A DNA stretch of 64,000 nt from Pseudomonas fragi (GTDB lineage: Bacteria; Pseudomonadota; Gammaproteobacteria; Pseudomonadales; Pseudomonadaceae), in contig NZ_LT629783.1 in NCBI RefSeq assembly GCF_900105835.1, positions 4,982,501 to 5,046,500 on the forward strand, given 5' to 3'. Shown piece after piece: positions 30,778-38,888 of this stretch. Every line of letters begins with the position of its first letter. Within the stretch, counting starts at the first letter, position 1. The position numbers and the translations under genes were made by a program. The notes beneath the pieces were generated by a model. The model was given only the letters and a program-made list of their open reading frames with translations. It did no database searches and was not told where the DNA came from.

Positions 30778-32472
30778 ATGAGCGAAAGCTTTGCAGAACT
30801 CTTTGAAGAAAGCCTAAAAACCCTGAATCTTCAGGCTGGCTCGATCATCACCGCTATCATCGTTGATATCGATTACCAAGCTGGTTGGGTTACCGTTCAC
30901 GCTGGTTTGAAGTCGGAAGGCCTCATCCCGCTGGAGCAGTTCCACAACGACGCTGGCGAACTGAACATCAACATCGGTGATGAAGTTCACGTTGCGCTGG
31001 ACGCGGTCGAAGACGGCTTTGGCGAAACCAAACTGTCCCGTGAAAAAGCCAAGCGCGCTGAATGCTGGATCGTTCTGGAAGCAGCCTTCGCAGCAGAAGA
31101 AGTGGTCAAGGGCGTTATCAACGGTAAGGTTAAAGGCGGCTTCACTGTCGACGTTAACGGCATCCGTGCGTTCCTGCCAGGTTCTCTGGTTGACGTTCGT
31201 CCAGTGCGCGATACTACGCACCTGGAAGGCAAAGAGCTGGAATTCAAGGTCATCAAGCTGGACCAGAAGCGCAACAACGTTGTTGTTTCGCGTCGCAGCG
31301 TGCTTGAAGCAGAGAACTCCGCCGAGCGTGAAGCTCTGCTGGAATCGCTGCAAGAAGGTCAGCAAGTTAAAGGTATCGTTAAAAACCTCACGGATTACGG
31401 CGCATTCGTCGATCTGGGTGGCGTTGACGGCCTGCTGCACATCACTGACATGGCTTGGAAGCGTATCAAGCATCCTTCCGAAATCGTCAACGTTGGCGAC
31501 GAGATCGATGTCAAGGTTCTGAAATACGATCGCGAACGCAACCGTGTTTCCCTGGGCCTGAAGCAACTGGGTGAAGATCCATGGGTTGCTATCAAAGCTC
31601 GTTACCCAGAAAGCACTCGCGTTACCGCGCGTGTAACCAACCTGACTGACTACGGCTGCTTCGCAGAGCTGGAAGAAGGCGTTGAAGGTCTGGTACACGT
31701 TTCGGAAATGGACTGGACCAACAAAAACATCCACCCTTCGAAAGTCGTACAAGTCGGCGACGAAGTGGAAGTTATGGTTCTGGACATCGACGAAGAGCGT
31801 CGTCGTATCTCCCTGGGCATCAAGCAGTGCAAATCTAACCCATGGGAAGATTTCTCTGGCCAGTTCAACAAGGGCGATAAAATCTCCGGCACCATCAAGT
31901 CGATCACCGATTTCGGTATCTTCATTGGTCTGGACGGCGGCATCGACGGCCTGGTTCACCTGTCCGACATCTCCTGGAACGAAGTGGGCGAAGAAGCCGT
32001 ACGTCGTTTCAAGAAGGGCGACGAGCTGGACACCGTTATCCTGTCTGTTGACCCAGAGCGTGAGCGCATCTCCCTGGGTATCAAGCAGCTGGAAAGCGAT
32101 CCGTTCTCCGAGTACGTTCAAGAGAACGACAAAGGCGCAATCGTTAAGGGCATCGTGAAAGAAGTTGACGCTAAAGGCGCCATCATCACTCTGGCCAACG
32201 ATATCGAAGCGACTCTGAAAGCCTCCGAAATCAGCCGTGACCGCGTTGAAGACGCGCGCAACGTTCTGAAAGAAGGCGAAGAAGTAGAAGCCAAGATCAT
32301 CAGCGTTGATCGCAAGAGCCGCGTAATCCAACTCTCCATCAAGTCGAAAGATGATGCTGAAGAGAAAGAAGCAATCCAGAGCCTGCGCGACAAGCCAGCT
32401 ACCTCTGACATTGCTGCTGGTCCGACCACTTTGGGCGACCTGCTGCGTGCACAAATGGAAAAACAGAACTAA
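30778..32472 (+). CDS. rpsA: 30S ribosomal protein S1
   Basis: S1 binds mRNA leaders and helps the 30S subunit unfold and start on structured messages. The 564 residues contain the six S1 (OB-fold) repeats. Repeats 3-6 are clear, with recurring [19 protein letters not shown], [10 protein letters not shown] and [14 protein letters not shown] blocks. Codon usage is visibly biased to highly expressed codons. A strong terminator follows at 32491. It is the last gene before ihfB, as in E. coli and other Pseudomonas. Confidence 0.99.
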   Translation: MSESFAELFEESLKTLNLQAGSIITAIIVDIDYQAGWVTVHAGLKSEGLIPLEQFHNDAGELNINIGDEVHVALDAVEDGFGETKLSREKAKRAECWIVLEAAFAAEEVVKGVINGKVKGGFTVDVNGIRAFLPGSLVDVRPVRDTTHLEGKELEFKVIKLDQKRNNVVVSRRSVLEAENSAEREALLESLQEGQQVKGIVKNLTDYGAFVDLGGVDGLLHITDMAWKRIKHPSEIVNVGDEIDVKVLKYDRERNRVSLGLKQLGEDPWVAIKARYPESTRVTARVTNLTDYGCFAELEEGVEGLVHVSEMDWTNKNIHPSKVVQVGDEVEVMVLDIDEERRRISLGIKQCKSNPWEDFSGQFNKGDKISGTIKSITDFGIFIGLDGGIDGLVHLSDISWNEVGEEAVRRFKKGDELDTVILSVDPERERISLGIKQLESDPFSEYVQENDKGAIVKGIVKEVDAKGAIITLANDIEATLKASEISRDRVEDARNVLKEGEEVEAKIISVDRKSRVIQLSIKSKDDAEEKEAIQSLRDKPATSDIAAGPTTLGDLLRAQMEKQN

Positions 32473-32490
32473 GTTCTGATTGACCATAGA

Positions 32491-32518
32491 AAAAGGGCGA
32501 CTTAGGTCGCCCTTTTTT
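32491..32518 (+). terminator. Rho-independent terminator of rpsA
   Basis: AAAAGGGCGAC, a TTAG loop and GTCGCCCTTTTTT form a perfect stem with flanking A and T tracts, starting 18 bp after the rpsA stop. Confidence 0.95.
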
Positions 32519-32801
32519 GTGCCTGCGATTTGAGTATGAGGTTATCAAGCTCTTGTAAAAGCGTGCGTGTGGCTCGTTCTGGAGTTGGCTGTGGGTGAGG
32601 GCGGGCGCTGACGCTGCGTAGCCTGTGCGCTGCCTGGGGTGGTATGGGCCTGATGGCTGTGGTTGTTTATGGTGGGGCCGGTTATTTGCAGTGCTTATGC
32701 GGCTTGTGAAGATAAGTCAATCCCTGGGCTGTTCAAATTCTTTCGATCATGCTAAAACCTTGGGAGCGCTGATCTAGCTGCTTGAAAAAGAAGGGAAAAA
32801 T
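32519..32801 (+). other. ihfB upstream region with a candidate IHF site
   Basis: No gene is seen in this 283-bp stretch. TATCAAGCTCTTG (32543-32555) fits the IHF consensus WATCAANNNNTTR exactly, suggesting autoregulation of ihfB. AT-rich sequence at about 32735-32760 probably holds the promoter. AAGGGAAAA precedes the ihfB ATG. Confidence 0.5.
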
Positions 32802-33098
32802 ATGACGAAGTCGGAGTTGATCGAACGAATTGTCACCCATCAAGGGCTACTCTCATCCAAGGATGTGGAGTTGGCCATCAAGACCATGCTTGAACAAATG
32901 TCTCAATGCCTCGCGACCGGGGATCGTATCGAAATCCGTGGTTTTGGCAGCTTCTCCCTGCATTACCGCGCCCCTCGTGTAGGCCGCAACCCCAAGACAG
33001 GCCAGTCGGTCAGCCTGGATGGCAAATTTGTGCCTCATTTCAAACCGGGCAAAGAGCTGCGAGACCGGGTGAACGAGGATGAGGAAGACGACATTTAA
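32802..33098 (+). CDS. ihfB: Integration host factor subunit beta
   Basis: Small DNA-bending protein that pairs with IhfA. The 98 residues show the HU/IHF fold: helical N-terminus [23 protein letters not shown] and the DNA-binding arm [25 protein letters not shown], with the intercalating proline context KTGQSVSL, and [12 protein letters not shown]. It lies between rpsA and lapA, the conserved left border of the Pseudomonas O-antigen locus. Confidence 0.98.
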   Translation: MTKSELIERIVTHQGLLSSKDVELAIKTMLEQMSQCLATGDRIEIRGFGSFSLHYRAPRVGRNPKTGQSVSLDGKFVPHFKPGKELRDRVNEDEEDDI

Positions 33099-33121
33099 CC
33101 TTCAGGGAACAGGAGTTGCCG

Positions 33122-33373
33122 ATGCGTAACGTCAAACGAGCAGTGCTGGCGGTGTTTTCTCTGCTGATCATGTTCGGGGTCGTGATTTTCACCCTCGAAA
33201 ACCAGCAGCCCACGGCGCTGATGTTTTTGGGTTGGCGCTCCCCTGAACTGCCGCAATCGTTTTTCTTTATTGGCGCCTTGCTGGTGGGAATGGCGGTTGG
33301 GCCGTTAATGGGCTTTATTGCTTACCAGCGCAAGGCGAGCAGGCTCAAGCGCCGACTGCAGGCTCAGGTATAA
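33122..33373 (+). CDS. lapA: LapA-type lipopolysaccharide assembly inner-membrane protein
   Basis: An 83-residue membrane protein with two helices (about 5-25 and 42-62) and a basic tail (QRKASRLKRRLQAQV). The FTLENQQPTALMFLGW core identifies the LapA/DUF1049 family. In E. coli LapA works with LapB to regulate LpxC and LPS supply. The ATG at 33122 has AGGAG upstream; it starts 23 bp after ihfB and is probably cotranscribed. It has no relation to the adhesin LapA of P. fluorescens biofilms. Confidence 0.85.
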   Translation: MRNVKRAVLAVFSLLIMFGVVIFTLENQQPTALMFLGWRSPELPQSFFFIGALLVGMAVGPLMGFIAYQRKASRLKRRLQAQV

Positions 33374-33632
33374 GACTGCCCGAAGTGGGGCAGGAAGGCT
33401 GCCACCTTCCGGTCAATCAGGTGCTTTGATTGGGAAATGTCCTACAGGCCTGGTGGGTTGTATTGTTTGGTAATGTTGGCAGAATGCGCTCTGTTCTCGA
33501 TTGCCAGAAATTTTTATGCTTCGTCAGGTCTACAGTGATGGTTAACCTGATTGTCAAAGCCACGATAACTCTCGTACTTAAAAATTTCTGCATGACGAGC
33601 CCGCAGTTTCTTAATGAAGGCAGGCCTTGTTT
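33374..33632 (+). other. Upstream region of the O-antigen locus
   Basis: A 259-bp AT-richer gap without a credible gene; the small ORF in it has no similarity that I recognise. It must hold the promoter for wzz, but no clear -35/-10 pair stands out. GAAGGCAGG precedes the wzz GTG. Confidence 0.4.
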
Positions 33633-34985
33633 GTGAGTAGCAATACACCCGCTCCGGTTGGTCCGTTGCCTAATGAGGTGGATTTGTTTGCCTTGTTTCA
33701 GGCTGTGTGGCAGCAAAAAATAATCGTCATTGCCACGACCTTGCTCTGTGCTCTGATTGCCATGGGCTATGCATTTCTGGTCACGCCTGAATATCAGGTT
33801 GGCACCTTGCTGCGCCCCGCAGCGATCAATGAGCTGGATGCCCTCAATCGCTCGGGTGTCTATACCCTGCCTCCCAGTGAAGCCTTGTTGAAGGTTGGCT
33901 CAGCCCTTGAGTCTTATGACACCCGACTGGGCTTCTTCAAAAGCCACCAGGCCTTGTTCAATCAATTCAAACAACCCGGGCGCACACTTGAGCAAAGCTT
34001 CGAGGAGTTCGATCGCAGTTCGCTGAAACTCAAACTGCCTGATTCCCAGAAACCGGGTTCCCTGGGTGCCTTCATAGGGCTTGAACTGAACTATCCGCAA
34101 GGGGTTGATGGCGTACAAATTCTCAATGGCTTTGTAAATTACGCCATTGCCGCCGAGCGCGAGCAAATTGCCGCAGACCTTAAGGTTATCGTCACTAATC
34201 GGCTGGCTGAGCTCAAGGGCAAGCTCGACGCAGCGCGTGCCAGTTATGAAACCGATAAAGACGTACGGATCGCGATCTTGCTGGAGGCTGATAACCTCAA
34301 GCGCGCGCAGTTGCAAGACGAGGTCAAGGCGCTTCGCCAGCAGCTCAAGACCGGACGCCAGGATCGAATGGCGCAGCTGGATGAAGCTATCGGCATCGCC
34401 AGGGCATTGGGCATTAGCAAGCCGACAACTCCTTCAAACCTGGGAGACACGGCGCATCCTGGCGAAACGAGTGTGATGCGCACCGAAATCAACAACCAGC
34501 AGATACCCCTGTATTTCATGGGTGTAGAGGCACTTGGTGCCGAACGTGCGGTCTTGCAGCAGCGCAAGACGGATGATTTTACCGCCGAACGCATTGCCGA
34601 GATTGCGCGTGAGCTGCAGTTGTTGCAGAGCAACCGTGAAGTCGAGGTGCTCAAGCAGCGTCAAAACGAAGACCTGTTCTTGAGTGGGGTCGAGCCCTTG
34701 CGCGCTGAAATCGTGCGTCTCGGTGGCGTAGCCAATCTCGATATCAGTAATTTGAAGCTGGTTTCTGTTGATCGTGAGGCGGTGGAGCCTCTTGGCCCGA
34801 TCAAGCCCAAGAGGGTCTTGATTGTGCTGTTTGCCGGGGTGCTTGGTGCGCTGGCAGGCATACTTATTGTTCTGTTAAAGCACTTTGTGGTGTTGCGTCG
34901 AGCGCAATCAAGCAACCCGGTGCCTGCGGGAGTTTTGACTGGTTTGGCAAGCAGTGCAAAAGTCCTGCAGAAAGATTCCCGCTAA
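33633..34985 (+). CDS. wzz: O-antigen chain length determinant Wzz
   Basis: Polysaccharide copolymerase that sets the modal length of Wzy-made O-antigen. The 450 residues have the Wzz layout: short cytoplasmic N-terminus, helix TM1 about 27-49 (QQKIIVIATTLLCALIAMGYAF), a large helical, coiled-coil-rich periplasmic domain, and TM2 near residue 395-420 preceded by the proline-rich LGPIKPKRVL. The GTG at 33633 is preferred to TTG 33627. It is the first gene of the locus after ihfB-lapA, as in P. aeruginosa. Confidence 0.92.
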   Translation: MSSNTPAPVGPLPNEVDLFALFQAVWQQKIIVIATTLLCALIAMGYAFLVTPEYQVGTLLRPAAINELDALNRSGVYTLPPSEALLKVGSALESYDTRLGFFKSHQALFNQFKQPGRTLEQSFEEFDRSSLKLKLPDSQKPGSLGAFIGLELNYPQGVDGVQILNGFVNYAIAAEREQIAADLKVIVTNRLAELKGKLDAARASYETDKDVRIAILLEADNLKRAQLQDEVKALRQQLKTGRQDRMAQLDEAIGIARALGISKPTTPSNLGDTAHPGETSVMRTEINNQQIPLYFMGVEALGAERAVLQQRKTDDFTAERIAEIARELQLLQSNREVEVLKQRQNEDLFLSGVEPLRAEIVRLGGVANLDISNLKLVSVDREAVEPLGPIKPKRVLIVLFAGVLGALAGILIVLLKHFVVLRRAQSSNPVPAGVLTGLASSAKVLQKDSR

Positions 34986-35350
34986 TTCCTCCCTTGTTGC
35001 CTGGGCTGAGGCCCTCTTCATGGAGTTGTATCAGCTTGCATATGTCATGTACCACGAGGCTGTTAGCCGCGACTCGGGTACGAGTGCCAATTATCAGCAG
35101 ATGCAGGATCAGTTGGGGCTTGATATCACTTCTTTGTCTTTGGTACATGGCGAAATAGTGGCAAAACGGTCTCAAAAAAAAAGCCGTTGGGCTTGTATCA
35201 ATCACTCAAAGAGGCTGTCGATGTACTGGCCCCTACAAACGGATGATGCGCTGCGGTTAAATATCACGGCCAGGCAAGAACCAACTACTTGCCATTGGCA
35301 CATACACTGCACAATGGTAAAACACAGAAGAACCTATTAATGAATTCCCC
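34986..35350 (+). other. 365-bp gap between wzz and rfaH
   Basis: An ORF reading from ATG 35020 to 35340 (106 codons) is present, but its product has low complexity in hydrophobic content, no domain I recognise and no ribosome site, so it is probably not a gene. The 3' part holds a sigma-54-like element at 35295-35311. A homopolymeric A9 run occurs near 35175. Confidence 0.4.
35295..35311 (+). promoter_or_regulatory. Candidate sigma-54 (-24/-12) promoter of rfaH
   Basis: TTGGCAC (35295-35301) and TGCA (35308-35311) place GG and GC eleven bases apart start to start plus one, as required by the YTGGCACGN4TTGCW consensus. Mismatches are at the G after TGGCAC, the following purine and the first T of TTGC. 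The expected start of transcription, about 12 bp downstream, precedes the rfaH ATG by about 28 bp. Confidence 0.4.
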
Positions 35351-35878
35351 ATGTCCATAACAAGTAGCACTGTCACTCAGGAACCCGCTGAATCCAGAAC
35401 CGGAGACTGGTATCTGGTGCAGTGCAAGCCCAGACAAGACGAGCGCGCCGAGGAAAACCTCTTGCGCCAGGGCTATGAATGCTCACGCCCGGCCTGTCGC
35501 CGCGAGCGGCTGCTGCGCGGGCAGCGGCAATACGTTCAAGAGTCCTTGTTTCCGGGGTATCTGTTTATCCATATGCCGCAAGGCGCCAATTGGGCTCCTT
35601 TGCGCTCCACACGTGGTGTGGCACGGGTTGTCGCCTTTGGTGGGCGTCCGCTTGCCGTCAGCTGCGAACTGGTTTCCCAACTGCAGAATCGTGCAGAGAC
35701 TCACATCATTACCACGTTTAACCCGGGTGACAAAGTCACCATCCTCGATCAAGGCTTTGCAGGTATTGAGTCCATTTTCATGTCGATGGACGGCGAAGAA
35801 CGGGTGATCTTGCTTATCAATTTAATGAACCGCCAGCAACAGATCAGTTTGCCGATGGCGAGTATTGCCAACCGCTAA
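35351..35878 (+). CDS. rfaH: Transcription antiterminator RfaH
   Basis: NusG paralogue that binds RNA polymerase paused at an ops element and suppresses termination in long operons. The 175 residues have an NGN domain (WYLVQCKPRQDERAEENLLRQG to SLFPGYLFIHMP, with a VARVVAFGG end) and a KOW domain (FNPGDKVTILDQGFAGIESIF). The FAGIESIF and LLINLMNRQQQISLP residues resemble RfaH rather than NusG. It lies inside the O-antigen locus, immediately before an exact ops element at 35948, so it may act on its own operon. Confidence 0.93.
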   Translation: MSITSSTVTQEPAESRTGDWYLVQCKPRQDERAEENLLRQGYECSRPACRRERLLRGQRQYVQESLFPGYLFIHMPQGANWAPLRSTRGVARVVAFGGRPLAVSCELVSQLQNRAETHIITTFNPGDKVTILDQGFAGIESIFMSMDGEERVILLINLMNRQQQISLPMASIANR

Positions 35879-35947
35879 CCGGAACTCTGGCGCTGCCGAG
35901 TCAATCAACACATAACGCGTTCTCAGGGAATTGACGATGAATCCTGG

Positions 35948-35959
35948 GGCGGTAGCGTG
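35948..35959 (+). promoter_or_regulatory. ops element (JUMPstart core) for RfaH recruitment
   Basis: GGCGGTAGCGTG matches the 12-nt ops element of E. coli exactly. It lies 70 bp after the rfaH stop and 79 bp before the rmlA ATG, on the coding strand, as needed for RfaH to load onto polymerase entering the sugar operon. Confidence 0.9.
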
Positions 35960-36038
35960 TTTTATCAAAAAAAGAGTTTAGTGAGCGTCTGCCGGTACGG
36001 CGGGTGCTGCGCCGAATAGTTAAGGAAGTGCTTGAAAC

Positions 36039-36926
36039 ATGACCACCGTAAAACGTAAAGGCATTATCCTCGCCGGCGGTTCGGGCACGCGCTTGCATCC
36101 GCTGACATTGGGTGTGTCCAAGCAGATGTTGCCGATCTACGACAAGCCCATGATCTTTTACCCGTTGTCAGTGTTGATGCTGGCTGGCATGCGTGAAATT
36201 CTGATCATCTCGACGCCTGAAGATTTGCCGTGCTTCAAAAAGCTGCTGGGTGATGGCAGTCAGTACGGTATTGAGCTGAGCTACGCCGAACAGCCCAGCC
36301 CCGATGGATTGGCGCAGGCCTTTATCATTGGCGAAGCGTTTATAGGCCAGGACCCGGTCTGTTTGATCCTGGGTGACAATATTTTTTATGGGCAGCACTT
36401 CTCGGATAATTTGCGATCGGCAATGTCCCGTGAGTCTGGCGCCACGGTATTTGGTTACCATGTATCGGACCCGGAGCGTTTTGGTGTTGTTGAATTTGAT
36501 AGCACAGGGCGTGCGTTAAGTATTGAAGAGAAACCGGAGAAGCCAAAGTCTAATTATGTCGTGACAGGCTTGTACTTTTACGACAACCAGGTGGTTGAAA
36601 TAGCCAAAACAATTCAGCCGTCCCCCCGGGGCGAGCTTGAAATTACCGATATCAACCGTGCGTATCTAACGCGTAAAAACCTGGATGTTGAAATACTCGG
36701 GCGCGGGTTCGCATGGCTGGATACCGGTACCCACGAATCACTGCTTGAAGCCAGTCACTTTGTACGAACGATCGAACAACGTCAGGGATTGAAAATCGCT
36801 TGTTTGGAAGAAATTGCTTTCAACAGTGGCTGGATTACGCCTGAGCAGTTAACGGATCAGGCACAAAAATTGAAAAAAACGGGGTATGGCCAGTACCTTC
36901 AAGGGCTCTTGAAGGAGGTTGAGTAG
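36039..36926 (+). CDS. rmlA: Glucose-1-phosphate thymidylyltransferase
   Basis: Makes dTDP-glucose from glucose-1-phosphate and dTTP, the first step toward dTDP-L-rhamnose. The 295 residues show the nucleotide loop [26 protein letters not shown], the ILGDNIFYG metal site and [19 protein letters not shown] precedes the ATG. It is the first gene after the ops element. rmlB and rmlD are not in the window and must lie elsewhere for rhamnose to be made. Confidence 0.97.
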   Translation: MTTVKRKGIILAGGSGTRLHPLTLGVSKQMLPIYDKPMIFYPLSVLMLAGMREILIISTPEDLPCFKKLLGDGSQYGIELSYAEQPSPDGLAQAFIIGEAFIGQDPVCLILGDNIFYGQHFSDNLRSAMSRESGATVFGYHVSDPERFGVVEFDSTGRALSIEEKPEKPKSNYVVTGLYFYDNQVVEIAKTIQPSPRGELEITDINRAYLTRKNLDVEILGRGFAWLDTGTHESLLEASHFVRTIEQRQGLKIACLEEIAFNSGWITPEQLTDQAQKLKKTGYGQYLQGLLKEVE

Positions 36927-36928
36927 TC

Positions 36929-37480
36929 ATGAAAATTACCCGCACAGAAATTCCCGATGTACTGATTATTGAACCCGCGGTGTTCAGTGACAGCCGTGGC
37001 TGGTTTATGGAGAGCTTTAATGAAAAACTGTTCAATAGTGAGTTCGAAAGGTTAGGGTTGCGTGCCCCGGGTCCTTTTGTGCAAGACAATCAATCCAGCT
37101 CCAGGAAGGGGGTATTGAGGGGGCTGCATTATCAGATGGCCCCCCATGCCCAGGGCAAGCTTGTAAGAGTTGTGCAGGGTTCAGTATTCGATGTTGCCGT
37201 TGATATTCGCAAAGACTCGGCGACCTATCTCAAATGGGTCGGTGTTGAGTTGAGCAGCAACAACAGAAAAATGCTGTGGATACCTGAAGGCTTTGCACAT
37301 GGCTTTTTGGCCTTGGAGGATGACACCCTCTTATTATATAAAACCACTGATTACTATCAGCCAGGTGCCGAGCGTTCACTGCGTTGGGATGATGTTGCAT
37401 TTAACATAGATTGGCCTGCAGTAGGGCAGATGATTATCAGTCCAAAAGATGAGGCAGCGCCTGAGTATTGTCCACAGTAG
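36929..37480 (+). CDS. rmlC: dTDP-4-dehydrorhamnose 3,5-epimerase
   Basis: Epimerises dTDP-4-keto-6-deoxyglucose at C3 and C5. The 183 residues form the RmlC cupin: FSDSRGWFMESFN, the RGLHYQMAPHAQGKLVRV core with the catalytic His, and the IPEGFAHGFLALED motif. GGAGG lies 11 nt before the ATG, and the gap from rmlA is 2 bp, so they are coupled. A 157-bp gap separates it from wzx. Confidence 0.97.
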   Translation: MKITRTEIPDVLIIEPAVFSDSRGWFMESFNEKLFNSEFERLGLRAPGPFVQDNQSSSRKGVLRGLHYQMAPHAQGKLVRVVQGSVFDVAVDIRKDSATYLKWVGVELSSNNRKMLWIPEGFAHGFLALEDDTLLLYKTTDYYQPGAERSLRWDDVAFNIDWPAVGQMIISPKDEAAPEYCPQ

Positions 37481-37637
37481 AGATTGATCAGCCGTGAGTG
37501 CGGCTCCATAGGCAGGCTTTAAGTCAGTGTTTAAAGTGTGCTTTAAGTGTAGCGTGCGACTCAAACAATAATAGGCGAGCGTCTCCACGATTGCGCAAGT
37601 CGGGCTCTGTGATTTGAAATGTTGAGTGGGGATTCCT

Positions 37638-38888
37638 TTGGCAAAGCTGAGAGCGGGTATTCATTTTGCGTCAGCAACGCTCGTCAAGACTGTCGCTGGA
37701 TTGATTGTTATAAAGCTCCTCGCGATGAAGCTTGGGCCTGATGGCTTTGGTCAGTTAGGCCAACTAATGACGCTCGTTGCAATCACCAGCATGTTTGCGG
37801 GCGGAGGTGTAGCCAACGGCCTTATCAAGGCACTGGCGAAAACGCCGGTGACCACAACTGAAGGGGCGTCGTGGTTTTCAACAGCCTTCACAATTGCCAC
37901 CCTCTTTGCACTGTTGGTCGCCATCGGGCTTTCTGTGTTTTCAGGGGTTTTGGTGGATCGGTTAATGCTGGGCGGGCTCGCTTTCTTAGTGGGTTTGTTG
38001 GCGATAAGTCAGACGATTGTTGGGTATGGGAGTCTTGCGCAGTCGGAGGCCAGCAGTCGTGGGGAAACCAGTTTTTATGCCAAGGCCAATATCATTGGAA
38101 CGGTGATTGGTTTGGCGGTGCTTTTTGTCGCGGTCTCCTATTTTGGGTTTGCAGGTGCCGCGTATTCAATAGTTGTTATGCCTTCGCTTGTAGGGCTCGT
38201 CGCCCTTGTGCTCATGTTTAAACGGGTCGATATATTCCGGCATGTAAAGTTTTCCCTTGAGGCACACAAGGCAAAGTGGCTGCTGTCATTCTCCATGATT
38301 ACACTGGTTGGGGCGCTTTCAATACCGCTCGCGCAAATCATTATTCGCGACGTCATGGCGCAACGTCTTGGGTGGTCGCAAGTGGGGTTGTGGCAAGGGG
38401 TTGTAAAATTATCCGATGTGTATATGCAGTTTGTTGGGGTTGTTCTTGCAAACTATGCTTTGCCGCGCTGTGCCGCTGCGAAAACCGACAGGGCATCAGG
38501 TGCTGAGTTAGCCAACATTATGTGTTGGCTGCTTGCAACGCTGACGCTGGGGTTTTTTGTACTTTATTTTATGAAAGAAATGATCATTCAGTTGGTGTTT
38601 TCAGATGCCTTTATGGGGATGTCTGATTACTTCATTCCGCAGATGATCGGCGATATATTCAGAACTATTGCAGCCGGGATTTCGTTCGCGCTGATGGCGC
38701 GTGGAATAGTCAAAATTTCGATGGTCTTTGAATTGCTGCAGGGTATAGTCCTGGTGCTCGTTTTTTATGCCCTCATCGACCGTTTTGCAGGTATGGCGCC
38801 AGTGTATGCTCATTTGACTACGTATGGTTTTCTGGCGGTTGTAATGTCTGTCATTTATTGGCTTAAATTCAGAAGAGTGGTCAAGTGA
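37638..38888 (+). CDS. wzx: O-antigen flippase (Wzx)
   Basis: A polytopic membrane protein of about 416 residues that would move undecaprenyl-linked repeat units across the inner membrane. The N-terminus (ASATLVKTVAGLIVIKLLAMKLGPDGFGQLGQL) resembles the WzxE branch of polysaccharide flippases. About a dozen hydrophobic helices are visible. The start is either TTG 37638, favoured by GGGGA 6 nt upstream, or GTG 37626. The next gene's GTG overlaps its stop. Codon use is less GC-rich than in rmlA or the flanking genes. Confidence 0.85.
   Translation: MAKLRAGIHFASATLVKTVAGLIVIKLLAMKLGPDGFGQLGQLMTLVAITSMFAGGGVANGLIKALAKTPVTTTEGASWFSTAFTIATLFALLVAIGLSVFSGVLVDRLMLGGLAFLVGLLAISQTIVGYGSLAQSEASSRGETSFYAKANIIGTVIGLAVLFVAVSYFGFAGAAYSIVVMPSLVGLVALVLMFKRVDIFRHVKFSLEAHKAKWLLSFSMITLVGALSIPLAQIIIRDVMAQRLGWSQVGLWQGVVKLSDVYMQFVGVVLANYALPRCAAAKTDRASGAELANIMCWLLATLTLGFFVLYFMKEMIIQLVFSDAFMGMSDYFIPQMIGDIFRTIAAGISFALMARGIVKISMVFELLQGIVLVLVFYALIDRFAGMAPVYAHLTTYGFLAVVMSVIYWLKFRRVVK

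Noticed and set aside
30814..32487. Antisense 557-codon open frame opposite rpsA
   Set aside because: Pure shadow of the strongly biased rpsA codons; composition is unlike any family I know.
33374..33632. JUMPstart/ops element before wzz
   Set aside because: No GGCGGTAGCGTG-like core occurs here; the only ops is at 35948, so wzz lies outside the presumed RfaH-controlled unit.
34954..35340. Small frame between wzz and rfaH
   Set aside because: Begins within wzz, lacks a ribosome site at its inner ATG and has no recognisable similarity. I kept the region as an intergenic entry.
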